This document shows positions 1-7,621 of a stretch of DNA of 35,762 bases, piece after piece. This stretch comes from Chloroflexota bacterium (GTDB lineage: Bacteria > Chloroflexota > Dehalococcoidia > Lucifugimonadales > JADFKI01). The stretch is taken from positions 1 through 35,762 of the forward strand of contig VXNZ01000030.1 in the NCBI GenBank assembly GCA_009840355.1, read 5' to 3'. The notes beneath the pieces were generated by a model. The model saw only the letters and a program-made list of their open reading frames with translations. It did not search any database and was not told the DNA's origin. How positions within the stretch are numbered: the stretch's first letter is position 1; each line of letters begins with the position of its first letter. The position numbers and the translations under genes are program-made.

Positions 1-909
1 TTGAGGGGAGCTCTACCAGCCGTCTGGGAGATTCCAGAGCCGTTGTCAGTTCATCCAGTCCAGGTGGACGACGACAACGTGATCATTTTGCGACGCCACG
101 GAAACCCCGAGGGTCCCAGGCTTATTCTGAGCCACGGTAACGGCCTCGCAATCGACCTCTACTATCCGTTTTGGTCTCTCCTCAGCCGCGATTTCGATCT
201 AATTGTTCACGACCTAAGGAATCACGGCTGGAACAAAGTCGGCACCCAGAAGGACCACAGCGTCGATACTTTTGCACGCGACCACGACCGCATTTTTGAT
301 GCGATCGCCGGTCTCTTTGGCGTGAAACCGACCGTTGGCGTCTTTCACTCCATCTCAGCCCTTGCAGGCCTTCATACGCCTTCGAAGGGAGACAACTACT
401 CCGCTTTGGCACTCTTCGATCCGCCCCTTTGCAATCCCGGCTCCATGCACAGGGAAATGGAGTCGCGGGCTAGGAGAACAGCCGACATGCTCAGGCGGAG
501 GACTCAATGGTTCCGGTCGAGGGAAGAGCTTGCGGCACTTCACACCAATTTGCCATATTTTCAACGGGCCGTTCCGGGGATCTTCGAACTTGTAGCGAGA
601 ACGACCCTCAAGGAGTCGGAGTCGGGCCAGGGTTTCGAGCTCCGATGTCCCTCCGAGTTCGAGGCGCAAATCTGGGACCACGCCTCGGCGTATGCGGTGT
701 CAGTCGACTTTGGTGCCTTGAGATGTCCTGTCAAAATCGTATCCTCAGACCCCACCTCACTGGACCCGAATGCCCCGATGTTCGACTATGGTGACGCGGA
801 CATCGACCATGAGCTCTTACCTGAAACTACACATATGCTGCCACTCGAAAAACCGCAGGAGTGTGAAGTGGCCTTGCGGAGGTTTCTGATGGGGTTGGGA
901 ATCCTGTAG
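1..909 (+). CDS. alpha/beta-fold hydrolase, possibly 5' truncated
   Basis: A 302-residue serine hydrolase of the alpha/beta fold. The oxyanion-loop region LILSHGNG lies near residues 41-48. The nucleophile elbow is the unusual F-H-S-I-S-A, with Ser117 as probable nucleophile in place of the common G-x-S-x-G. The late histidine is His278 in E-T-T-H-M. The substrate cannot be read from the sequence; esters, lactones or C-C bond hydrolysis are all possible. The reading frame begins with TTG at the very first base, so the true start may lie upstream of the window. It stands alone: nearly 500 bases separate it from the next gene on the same strand. Confidence 0.8.
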   Translation: MRGALPAVWEIPEPLSVHPVQVDDDNVIILRRHGNPEGPRLILSHGNGLAIDLYYPFWSLLSRDFDLIVHDLRNHGWNKVGTQKDHSVDTFARDHDRIFDAIAGLFGVKPTVGVFHSISALAGLHTPSKGDNYSALALFDPPLCNPGSMHREMESRARRTADMLRRRTQWFRSREELAALHTNLPYFQRAVPGIFELVARTTLKESESGQGFELRCPSEFEAQIWDHASAYAVSVDFGALRCPVKIVSSDPTSLDPNAPMFDYGDADIDHELLPETTHMLPLEKPQECEVALRRFLMGLGIL

Positions 910-1390
910 AACCGATTATTCCGGCCTTGAGAATCTGTCCTGATCTGCGACATTCTGCGTTAGTCGTGAATGCCCCGCGTTTCATCGGCGGACTCACACG
1001 GGGAGGGGCTGCAAATATCACTGTCCGGCCGCTACAAGCATCCTTGGCATCTGTGCGTCACGAGTCTCGTGATAACTCAAACACGACTTGCGCCACGAAT
1101 TGTTGAAAACTGTTGCTGTCCCCAGGCACCAGCCCAATATGCAACGTCGAATCAGACTGCATCGCCTGCTGCACGGCCTTAGGGTCGGCGAGACGAGCGG
1201 CGGTGCGTGCCACGATGTCACGCCCGCGGGAACACCCGGCAGCCCAACTTTGTAGTAATATTAAAGGCAGGCCGAATTCATCGTGGCATTCACATCTACA
1301 GGGTAGCACGAAAGATTCCCTCTCCCCATTTGCGCGAGAACAAATTTTGCCGGGATGCCCGGCAAGTAGTCAAGAGAAGGAAGCGTGTCC
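910..1390. other. intergenic stretch with a possible gene remnant
   Basis: No convincing gene lies in these 481 bases. The minus-strand frame 1309-1058 has a protein-like second half (ending in ELSRDS) that could be the tail of a decayed gene, but it has no clear ribosome binding site and no family I recognise. The last bases before 1391 hold the ribosome binding site of the next gene. Confidence 0.3.
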
Positions 1391-2515
1391 ATGCAAATCG
1401 GCATGTTCTATCAGATGCAGGTCCCCAGGACGTCATCCCGCTCCTACGAGGCTGACCGGTTCCTGGAAATGCTTGACCAAGTGGCCTATGCTGAAGAGAT
1501 GGGCCTGACCAGCGTCTGGATGGCCGACCACCAGTTCCGTACCGAGTGGTCCCACTCCAGCGCCCCCGACGTAACCCTTGGCGCATTGAGCCAGCGCACC
1601 ACCCGGATGCGTCTGGGCATCGCCGTGGTGGTGCCCCCGGTGCAGCACCCTCTCCACATCGCGGCCCGCACCGCCACTCTGGACATTCTCAGTAAGGGAA
1701 GGGTTGACTTGGGCGTGGGCCGCTCCGGCTACCCCTACCAGATGGCCGCTTTCGGTACAGACATGGAAGACGCCACCGGAATGGTGGACGAGGCCCTGGA
1801 AATCATCCCGCGGGCATGGACCGAGGGAGAGTTCACCTACCAGGGCAACCACTATAAGATTCCCTTGCGCGAGGTCCACCCCAAGCCGGTCCAGCAGCCC
1901 CACCCGCCCATCTGGCTCGGTTGCAGCCAGGAAGACACGTTCAGGAAGGCAGGACTCATGGGCCTGGGCTGCCTGGCAATGGCTGGGGGTGGAGCTACAG
2001 GATTGGCCCCTCTCGTGCAAGCCTACCGAGGCGGCATCCGGAACGCCAATCCGATCACCGGGGTTGTCCACAACCGCGTCGCTGTAAGCACCGTGGCCAT
2101 CTGCGGGGAGTCGCGCAAGAAGGTGCAGGAGCGCTCCGCCGAATTGATCGACTGGTACCGCCAACAGCAAGCCCTCAGGGACGTCCGCGTGTGGAGCGAA
2201 CAGGACCCGTCCCACGTTCCCGAAGACTACCAGTGGCACTACACCCGCTCCACCGCGACCGACTCACCAAAGCGCGAGGAAACATCATCCCTCGACCAGA
2301 TAAGGAGTGGACGCTACTGCATCGGCGACCCCGACGACTGTATCCGCTACCTGGAAGCCTATGCCGAGGCGGGCGTGGACGAGGTCATGCCCCTGTTTCA
2401 AGTGGGCGGCATATCCCATGAGGAAGTGATGGATACGCTGCGTCTCTTCGGCAAGCACGTCATCCCCCACTTCAATGCCAAGGCAAGTTCGTCCTCCGGT
2501 AGCCCTGCAAGATAG
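1391..2515 (+). CDS. LLM-class (luciferase-like) flavin-dependent oxidoreductase
   Basis: A 374-residue flavin monooxygenase/reductase of the bacterial luciferase-like superfamily, acting in the cytoplasm as a TIM barrel with F420 or FMN. The start MQIGMFYQMQ, the W-M-A-D-H segment near residue 45, the strand R-L-G-I-A-V-V-V near residue 75 and GRVDLGVGRSG near residues 104-114 are typical. The partner cofactor and substrate cannot be told from sequence. I chose ATG 1391 over GTG 1385 because GAAGGA (1376-1382) lies 8-9 bases from the ATG but only 2-3 bases from the GTG. Relatives in Chloroflexota and actinobacteria often oxidise or cleave recalcitrant organic compounds; that role is inference here. 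Confidence 0.9.
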   Translation: MQIGMFYQMQVPRTSSRSYEADRFLEMLDQVAYAEEMGLTSVWMADHQFRTEWSHSSAPDVTLGALSQRTTRMRLGIAVVVPPVQHPLHIAARTATLDILSKGRVDLGVGRSGYPYQMAAFGTDMEDATGMVDEALEIIPRAWTEGEFTYQGNHYKIPLREVHPKPVQQPHPPIWLGCSQEDTFRKAGLMGLGCLAMAGGGATGLAPLVQAYRGGIRNANPITGVVHNRVAVSTVAICGESRKKVQERSAELIDWYRQQQALRDVRVWSEQDPSHVPEDYQWHYTRSTATDSPKREETSSLDQIRSGRYCIGDPDDCIRYLEAYAEAGVDEVMPLFQVGGISHEEVMDTLRLFGKHVIPHFNAKASSSSGSPAR

Positions 2516-2666
2516 ATGGTCCCATTCCCTGGCCTGACTATTATTCCAGCGTCAGAAGGAATCCCCTGTGTTATGCGTCAACTGCGATGATACTTCATAG
2601 GCCATCCGGGACTGGGTCTGACCCATTCGTCAACTTGCTCAGATGTCTTCAACCAGAAGAGTACTT

Positions 2667-2963
2667 CTACACGATCTCTTCGTATATCTCCGTCTCATGA
2701 GTGGACACCAGCGCGGGGTAGATTCTTTCGAATATCTCGGTTATCGATCGCGTGGCGCGGACCTCGTTGCGTGATGCGTCGTAGGCCGCTACGGATTCCC
2801 AGCGCTGAACGGTGACCATCGTCCCGTGGGGGCCAAGTACCTTCCGGTACACGCTCAGAGGAGGAAAGCCGGCCTCAACCGTGGCCGTCTGAAGGTCTCG
2901 GAGGTGTCGCTGAAGTCCTCCCCCGCCGGGTTTTGGAGTGTAGGTTCGTCGAACGATAATCAA
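2667..2963 (-). CDS. small dimeric alpha/beta-barrel protein, ABM/NIPSNAP-like
   Basis: A 98-residue protein with the pattern of ABM/NIPSNAP-type dimeric alpha/beta barrels: an N-terminal beta strand (MIIVRRTYTPKPG), a helix with HLRDLQT, then a strand VTVQRWES followed by a helix. Such proteins are small monooxygenases or ligand-binding proteins; no catalytic assignment is possible. The frame opens at GTG 3023, but TTG at 2963-2961 is preceded six bases upstream by a near-perfect AAAGGAG (plus-strand 2970-2976) and gives a natural start at the first beta strand, so I place the start there. The gene faces away from the reductive-dehalogenase-like gene downstream in coordinates. Confidence 0.6.
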   Translation of the reverse strand: MIIVRRTYTPKPGGGGLQRHLRDLQTATVEAGFPPLSVYRKVLGPHGTMVTVQRWESVAAYDASRNEVRATRSITEIFERIYPALVSTHETEIYEEIV

Positions 2964-3208
2964 GAGAGTCTCCTTTGTGGTTTGAGTCAGGGGCAGACCG
3001 ACTCGGTCGATCTCCAACTGCACCTCTTCTGATCAAGGGTGCCAGTTCAGTTGTACCATCGGCCTCGGTCAATGACAATAGCTTGGACACGCGGTGGCTT
3101 GGGATATATCAAACGAGTCCTCATCTGTCGTGATTACTGGAGCATTTGCAAAAGAATTGGCCAGGCTGCAACATGTGAGAATACGTTACCTGTAGGAGGA
3201 TTCATGCA

Positions 3209-4489
3209 ATGAAACTTGGACTGCGGCGGCCCGCTAAATCTCACTTGAAACAGGACTCAGAAACAAACGGCCATGTCACTGCCGCCGAAATGTACCAGGT
3301 GCAGGACTCGTACGTCCGGTTCAATCAGAGAGACCATATGGGTTCGCAGATGATCTGGGATGCCCGCTCCAAGGCTGAAAGGGACAAACTGAAAGTCAAG
3401 CAGCGACAGCTCACTGAGAAGGGACGCGTCGGATTCGATGCCTCTGCGTGGAGCCTCGAATACGCATCAGAGTCACTGCTGAATCTAATGGACTTCTCGA
3501 AGAACCAGTCGGACAGGCCAGCCAATGCCTGGCAGTCTGAAATAGAGCCCTCACCCACCGGGCGACCCGAAACTTCCCCTGAAGGGGCATCACAGATTGT
3601 GAGGAAGGCCGCCCAGATATTCGGGGCGGACCAAGTTGGCTTTGCTGAGCTGGACCGTCGCTGGGTGTACTCTCACTACTTTGACGACGAGACGAAGGAT
3701 GCCTACCCCATCAAGTTCTCCGATGAGCCCGGGTACGAGCGGTACGACCAGCCCATTCGCCTCGAAGATGGAACTCGGGTCATCCCGAAGGAGATGAAGT
3801 ATGTGGTAGTGATGCTCCACGAGTGGGACAAGGACATTGACGGCACGGAGTATGCACCGACTCTTCTTACCGAGGGACTCAGCACACTGGCATACGCTCG
3901 GATGGCGCCGACGCTATGGATGACGGCTGAGTTCATACGAGGGCTGGGGTACAACGCCATCCCTATGGCTAACGACACGGCCCTGAGCATCCCACTGGCT
4001 GTCGACGCGGGCCTCGGCCAGCTTGGGAGACACGGTCTTCTGATCAACCCAAAGGTGGGGTCGCGCTGCCGTATCTCCAAGATCTTCACCGACCTTCCGC
4101 TGGAGCCCGCTGGAGCCGTGGACTCGGGAATCACCGAGTTTTGCAACGCATGTCAGAAGTGTGTTCCGAAGTGTGGCACCAAAGCCATCACAACGGGCGC
4201 CCGGAGTTTCGATCCCCTGGCCAAGAGCAACTCAGAGGGAGTGCTCTCGTGGAAAGTGGATGCCGAGAAGTGCAGCACGTTCCAGATCCGTGTCGGGAGC
4301 ACCTGCAGCACGTGCGTCCGCAGGTGCGCGTGGACCAAACCGCCACACAAGATGTATGCGATACCACGCTTCTTCATCAGGAACTTCCGGTGGAGGTGGC
4401 TGAACAAGACCTGGGTATGGCTGGACGATCTGGCGGGGCACGGGAAGTTCGACAAGAGGACTGATGACTTCTGGATGGCGGACCGTTGA
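3209..4489 (+). CDS. reductive dehalogenase-like iron-sulfur/corrinoid protein, no export signal
   Basis: A 426-residue protein resembling the catalytic subunit of reductive dehalogenases (RdhA). The corrinoid-domain signature region AGLGQLGRHGLLINP lies at residues 267-281, followed by RISKIFTDLPLEP. Two [4Fe-4S] ligand sets are visible: Cys312, 315, 318 and 322 (C-x2-C-x2-C-x3-C) and Cys355, 366, 369 and 373 (C-x10-C-x2-C-x3-C). The family's usual Pro after the fourth Cys is replaced by Gly and Ala. No twin-arginine motif or hydrophobic N-terminal segment is present and no rdhB membrane-anchor gene is nearby, so a cytoplasmic, non-respiratory enzyme is inferred. Marine Chloroflexota are known to carry such Tat-less relatives. 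AGGAGG at 3194-3199 supports ATG 3209; a mini-frame ATGCAATGA starts at 3204. Dehalogenation itself is not proven. Confidence 0.8.
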   Translation: MKLGLRRPAKSHLKQDSETNGHVTAAEMYQVQDSYVRFNQRDHMGSQMIWDARSKAERDKLKVKQRQLTEKGRVGFDASAWSLEYASESLLNLMDFSKNQSDRPANAWQSEIEPSPTGRPETSPEGASQIVRKAAQIFGADQVGFAELDRRWVYSHYFDDETKDAYPIKFSDEPGYERYDQPIRLEDGTRVIPKEMKYVVVMLHEWDKDIDGTEYAPTLLTEGLSTLAYARMAPTLWMTAEFIRGLGYNAIPMANDTALSIPLAVDAGLGQLGRHGLLINPKVGSRCRISKIFTDLPLEPAGAVDSGITEFCNACQKCVPKCGTKAITTGARSFDPLAKSNSEGVLSWKVDAEKCSTFQIRVGSTCSTCVRRCAWTKPPHKMYAIPRFFIRNFRWRWLNKTWVWLDDLAGHGKFDKRTDDFWMADR

Positions 4490-4535
4490 GCGGAGTCGTC
4501 AGTCGCCTCCCTGCTGGCGGGATAGGTGGCCGTGA

Positions 4536-4730
4536 TCAGTTCGCGGTAGCTCTCGATGCCGGGGACATTGGCGTCGGAGGTCTTGACTTCTTCTTCTCCG
4601 ATGGCGACGGACCTCGCTGCCAGTTCCGCGCCGACCTGGTACTCATCCCTGATGCCGCCGCTGCGGCCTGTTGACTCTTACCTTCCATCAGCTTCTGCCT
4701 CATCAATGCTACCTGTCGATCGGTGATCAA
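4536..4730 (-). pseudogene. istA: IS21-family transposase istA, 5' fragment
   Basis: The minus strand encodes ITDRQVALMRQKLMEGK, then AAAAASGMSTRSARNWQRG and SEKKK, the N-terminal helix-turn-helix of IS21 IstA transposases. TTG at 4730-4728 with AGGAGGT six bases upstream is the natural start. Similarity ends after SEKKK (about base 4588) and the frame stops at 4536, so roughly 50 of an expected 400-500 residues remain and no istB is present. The DDE catalytic domain is absent, hence a dead remnant. The IS end repeats lie just upstream at 4768-4810. Confidence 0.7.
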
Positions 4731-4767
4731 TATCCCACCTCCTGGTGGGAGTTGGTCTATCACACTA

Positions 4768-4810
4768 ATCGGCAAAAATAGTAGTCGCTATCGGCAAAAG
4801 TAATTGTCGC
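4768..4810 (-). mobile_element. IS21-type terminal repeats (left end remnant)
   Basis: Two 21-base copies, 4768-4788 and 4790-4810, match at 18 of 21 positions and both begin ATCGGCAAAA and end GTCGC on the plus strand. Multiple short terminal repeats with GCCGAT next to the istA start are a hallmark of IS21-family ends, where the transposase binds. The outer tip is probably within 4810-4816. No matching right end was found in the window. Confidence 0.65.
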
Positions 4811-4836
4811 GTATCACCTTTCCTTCAGATTTGAAT

Positions 4837-4876
4837 CTCCCACCGAAAAGTTCGCAATTCGGTACGCCTTCCCCAC
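4837..4876 (+). repeat. 40-bp direct repeat, copy A
   Basis: Begins CTCCCACCG and contains AAAGTTCGCAATTC and GTACGCCTT. The first 34 bases match copy B (7291-7331) at 32 positions in the same orientation. The two copies bracket the EamA and ada genes. The origin is unknown; no transposase lies between them. Confidence 0.7.
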
Positions 4877-4946
4877 TTTTTGAAACGTTGGATATTTACA
4901 GGTTTGAATTCAAAGCAGTCATACATACATTGGGGAACCAAAAGGG

Positions 4947-5774
4947 TCAATTGGCCCTATGACTGAGAATCAGACCACCAATGACAGCGGCAGTTCCGAC
5001 GATCTGACCGAGTTGAATGGGCTCGTCCAGTATCAGCCAGGCCGCATATCCACTGATTACCGGAACGAGGAAAAGTAGCGGCGCAATTCTGGTGGTAGCG
5101 AGGTGTCGTTGTACCCAGTTCCACACAGACCAGGCAACGAAAACGGGCCCGATTATTACCCAGACCATAGCAAGCCAGCCCGTCGAGGAAATCGTGGACC
5201 AGTCTTGTCCCACAATTGAGTATGTGGTTAGAGCAAGCACAGGGAGCGCTGCCAATGTCGTGCCGTAGGTGATAAGTGTGAAAGGAGGATACCTGTCGAT
5301 CAAAGGGCGGTTTAGCAATAAGTATCCAGCGTAGAACCCGGCAACTACCAAAGAGATAAGATCGCCCCATCCAAGTGACAGGGACGTGCGAGCCGCAACA
5401 AAAGTGACAACCCCTGCCGATGCAAGAGCGAGAGCAGCCAATGAAACGGTATTTGGAAACCTGTGCTCGACCAAGCTGTTGAAGACCACGATCCACAGTG
5501 GGACCAGCGCCAATAACAGCGACGCTGAAAAGGCACTGGTGAGGTGAAGTCCAACACTGAATCCGAAGACGTACCCACAATACCCGACGACTGAGACTAT
5601 CAAAAGGCGGAGACGATCTCTTGGTTCAATTGGGTGGACGCCGCCGGTCGCCAATAGCACTAACCAACCCACGACAACCATTCCACCGAACCGGACAAAG
5701 TTGAAAGGACCGACGTCAAATTGATCGAGCGCGTGCTTTGCCAGCACGAAATTGATGGCCCAAGCGAATACCAC
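4947..5774 (-). CDS. EamA/DMT-family transporter, 5' end apparently frameshifted
   Basis: A polytopic membrane protein with two EamA repeats and about nine visible hydrophobic helices, ending in the typical re-entry pattern PLLFLVPVISGYAAWLILDEP and a final GLILSHRAN. EamA proteins export small metabolites or amino acids; the substrate is unknown. The frame first offers GTG 5774, which would start inside helix 1. Codons upstream of it (reading PFAAWSVACF) continue the first helix but contain no start before a TAG. A well-placed ATG at 5848 (AGAGG seven bases upstream) lies in another frame and joins this one if the run of five G at 5802-5806 had six. So the gene is either broken by a one-base deletion or the sequence has a homopolymer error. 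Confidence 0.8.
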   Translation of the reverse strand: MVFAWAINFVLAKHALDQFDVGPFNFVRFGGMVVVGWLVLLATGGVHPIEPRDRLRLLIVSVVGYCGYVFGFSVGLHLTSAFSASLLLALVPLWIVVFNSLVEHRFPNTVSLAALALASAGVVTFVAARTSLSLGWGDLISLVVAGFYAGYLLLNRPLIDRYPPFTLITYGTTLAALPVLALTTYSIVGQDWSTISSTGWLAMVWVIIGPVFVAWSVWNWVQRHLATTRIAPLLFLVPVISGYAAWLILDEPIQLGQIVGTAAVIGGLILSHRAN

Positions 5775-6121
5775 GAAGCAGGCAACGCTCCACGCAGCAA
5801 AGGGGGCCGCTCCATGGTTTTGGCCACAACCATCTTCGTTGTACTCATTACTCTACCTCTTGCATTCTTGCTTGAAAGCCATAGCTATGGGCTCCGGCGT
5901 TGCACTGAGTTGTCGTGGCTTAGGCTAGCGGAGGGCGGCGCGGGGAAACATCCGATTGTTGCGCCCTAAATTTTTCAAAAGAGTGACCGTTAATTCAGGC
6001 TCTCAAATTGATCCACAAGCCCCTTCTGCTCCCGAAGAAATTACTAGGCAAGAAACGGATGGACGTGCGGTGGGATCCATGTTCAAATGGCGGTAAATGC
6101 GAAATAATGGGAGTTAGAAAC

Positions 6122-7192
6122 ATGACAATGCCATCTGAACAGGAAATGCGCGTAGCACTTGCGGCGCGGGACAAGGCTTACGACGACCGCTTTCTCTTTG
6201 CGGTGACTACCACGGGGGTGTTCTGCCGACCCTCGTGCGCCGCACGGCCCGCTCGACCGGAGAATCTACGGTTTTTTCCGGACGCTGACTCCGCCGTGGC
6301 TTCAGGTTTTAGGCCTTGCAAACGCTGCCGGCCAATGGACATAGCGCCGGGGTTGAGTGTGCTCGTGAAGGTCGCCCAATACATTGAAGCGCACGCCGAT
6401 GAACGTCTGACGCTGGGCGGACTCTCGAAGCACGCGGGCCTTTCGCCGTCGTATTTTCAGCGCGTCTTCAAGGCGGCGTTCGGTGTTTCCCCCAAAGTTT
6501 ATCAAGACGCGATTCGTATGAAGCGCTTCAAAGTGGCGTTGAAGGAAGGTGACGATGTCACCGGGGCAATCTTTTCGGCGGGTTTCGGATCCATAAGTCG
6601 AGTTTACGGCGAAGAGGTGCGCAGCCTCGGTATGACACCAAAGACCTACCGTGCTCGTGGCGTGGGAGAGACGATCGCATACGCATATCGGGATACGGCA
6701 CTCGGTCCCATCATTATGGCAGCCACTGCACGAGGCGTGTGCTTCGTGCAGTTTGGCAAGGATTTGGAGAACCTTCTCGAACAGCTGCGAGCGGAGTTTC
6801 CGAAGGCAAGACTTATCGCCTCAGCCGCGCAAGACTCCCCTGAGCTCGACGTTTGGATTGAGGCTCTGGATGCACACATCAACCAAGGCACGCCTCGACC
6901 CGACCTGCCGCTCGATATGTACGGGACCGCCTTTCAAATGAAGGTTTGGCGGTTTCTCTTAAGTGTGAGAGAGGGAGACGTGATCAGTTATGGTGACCTT
7001 GCGGCACGAATCGAAAAGCCGAAAGCGATTCGAGCCGTTGCTTCCGCTTGTGCAGCCAACCGCATTGGTGTGCTGGTACCTTGCCATCGGGTATTGCGTG
7101 GAAATGGTGAGCTTGGCGGCTATCGCGGGGGTGTTGAGCGAAAACGCGCCCTGCTCGATAGGGAGCGACGAAGTGCGGTACGAGTGAAATGA
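6122..7192 (+). CDS. ada: Ada: methylphosphotriester/O6-methylguanine DNA methyltransferase and transcription activator
   Basis: A 356-residue Ada, nearly identical in length to the 354-residue E. coli protein. The zinc-binding phosphotriester-repair domain has Cys35, 39, 66 and 69 (FCRPSC and RPCKRC). An AraC-type helix-turn-helix follows around residues 80-170 (LGGLSKHAGLSPSYFQRVFK). The C-terminal suicide methyltransferase carries PCHR with acceptor Cys321, then RGNGELGGYRGG. It repairs alkylated DNA and, once methylated at the N-terminal Cys, activates transcription. The frame is open back to TTG 6008, but ATG 6122 has GGGAG eight bases upstream and gives the family length. It is divergent from EamA and lies between the two 40-bp repeats. 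Confidence 0.95.
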   Translation: MTMPSEQEMRVALAARDKAYDDRFLFAVTTTGVFCRPSCAARPARPENLRFFPDADSAVASGFRPCKRCRPMDIAPGLSVLVKVAQYIEAHADERLTLGGLSKHAGLSPSYFQRVFKAAFGVSPKVYQDAIRMKRFKVALKEGDDVTGAIFSAGFGSISRVYGEEVRSLGMTPKTYRARGVGETIAYAYRDTALGPIIMAATARGVCFVQFGKDLENLLEQLRAEFPKARLIASAAQDSPELDVWIEALDAHINQGTPRPDLPLDMYGTAFQMKVWRFLLSVREGDVISYGDLAARIEKPKAIRAVASACAANRIGVLVPCHRVLRGNGELGGYRGGVERKRALLDRERRSAVRVK

Positions 7193-7200
7193 GTATAGAA

Positions 7201-7266
7201 GCCTCATACACAACAATCGGCTGGAAGTATGTATCGAAGGCGATGCATAAGGGGGGACTATGAGGC
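7201..7266. repeat. 8-bp inverted repeat after ada
   Basis: GCCTCATA at 7201-7208 and its exact complement TATGAGGC at 7259-7266 lie just after the ada stop, separated by 50 bases. There is no T tract, so a classical terminator is unlikely. It could be chance or the edge of an inserted segment. Confidence 0.3.
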
Positions 7267-7290
7267 CGCCGCACCCTTTCTGATCAGAAC

Positions 7291-7331
7291 CTCCCACCGG
7301 AAAGTTCGCAATTCAGTACGCCTTGGCCCAC
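7291..7331 (+). repeat. 40-bp direct repeat, copy B
   Basis: Begins CTCCCACCGG and contains AAAGTTCGCAATTC and GTACGCCTT, then GGCCCAC. It matches copy A at 4837-4876 at 32 of the first 34 bases, in the same orientation. It lies about 100 bases after ada, close to where codon style changes to that of the rest of the window. Confidence 0.7.
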
Positions 7332-7397
7332 CACTTGCGCCACTCACGATACGAATAACGCCCCCTTTATGTTGGCGTTGAGACGACCTGGATTTCG

Positions 7398-7598
7398 ATG
7401 CGATTCCTTAAAGACGTGGCGGAACAGTTTATGCTGATGGGGAAACTCCTCTATCTGTACACTCTGAAGTTCCTGCTCATCATCGCGCGAGACCTGCTCG
7501 GCGGTATCATCGCCATCGGATTCACGCGATCCGTCCTAATCCTGCTTATCGCCATGACCATTCTCGTATGGTATCTAACGCTGCTCGCAAACGGCTAG
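7398..7598 (+). CDS. small membrane protein of unknown function
   Basis: A possible 66-residue protein. A short amphipathic start (MRFLKDVAEQF) is followed by two hydrophobic stretches, around residues 15-42 and 44-64, consistent with one or two membrane helices. There is no clear ribosome binding site. It ends 23 bases before the convergent acyl-CoA dehydrogenase gene. No family is recognised; the hydrophobicity and placement are the only support. Confidence 0.4.
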   Translation: MRFLKDVAEQFMLMGKLLYLYTLKFLLIIARDLLGGIIAIGFTRSVLILLIAMTILVWYLTLLANG

Positions 7599-7621
7599 GC
7601 GTACTATTCTCGACAGGCGCA

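Larger units (their letters stand above)
4490..4946. other. gap containing IS21 debris and one repeat
   Basis: These 457 bases hold a decayed IS21 istA start, the two IS21-type terminal repeats and one copy of a 40-bp repeat, each listed separately. Left of base 4588 the istA similarity stops. The minus-strand frame that continues (residues like SDANVPGIESYRELI) looks protein-like but is not recognised. Bases 4877-4946 show nothing. Confidence 0.5.

Noticed and set aside
6008-6121. Earlier TTG start for ada
   Set aside because: ATG 6122 has GGGAG upstream and gives the family length; the extra residues have no match to known Ada starts.
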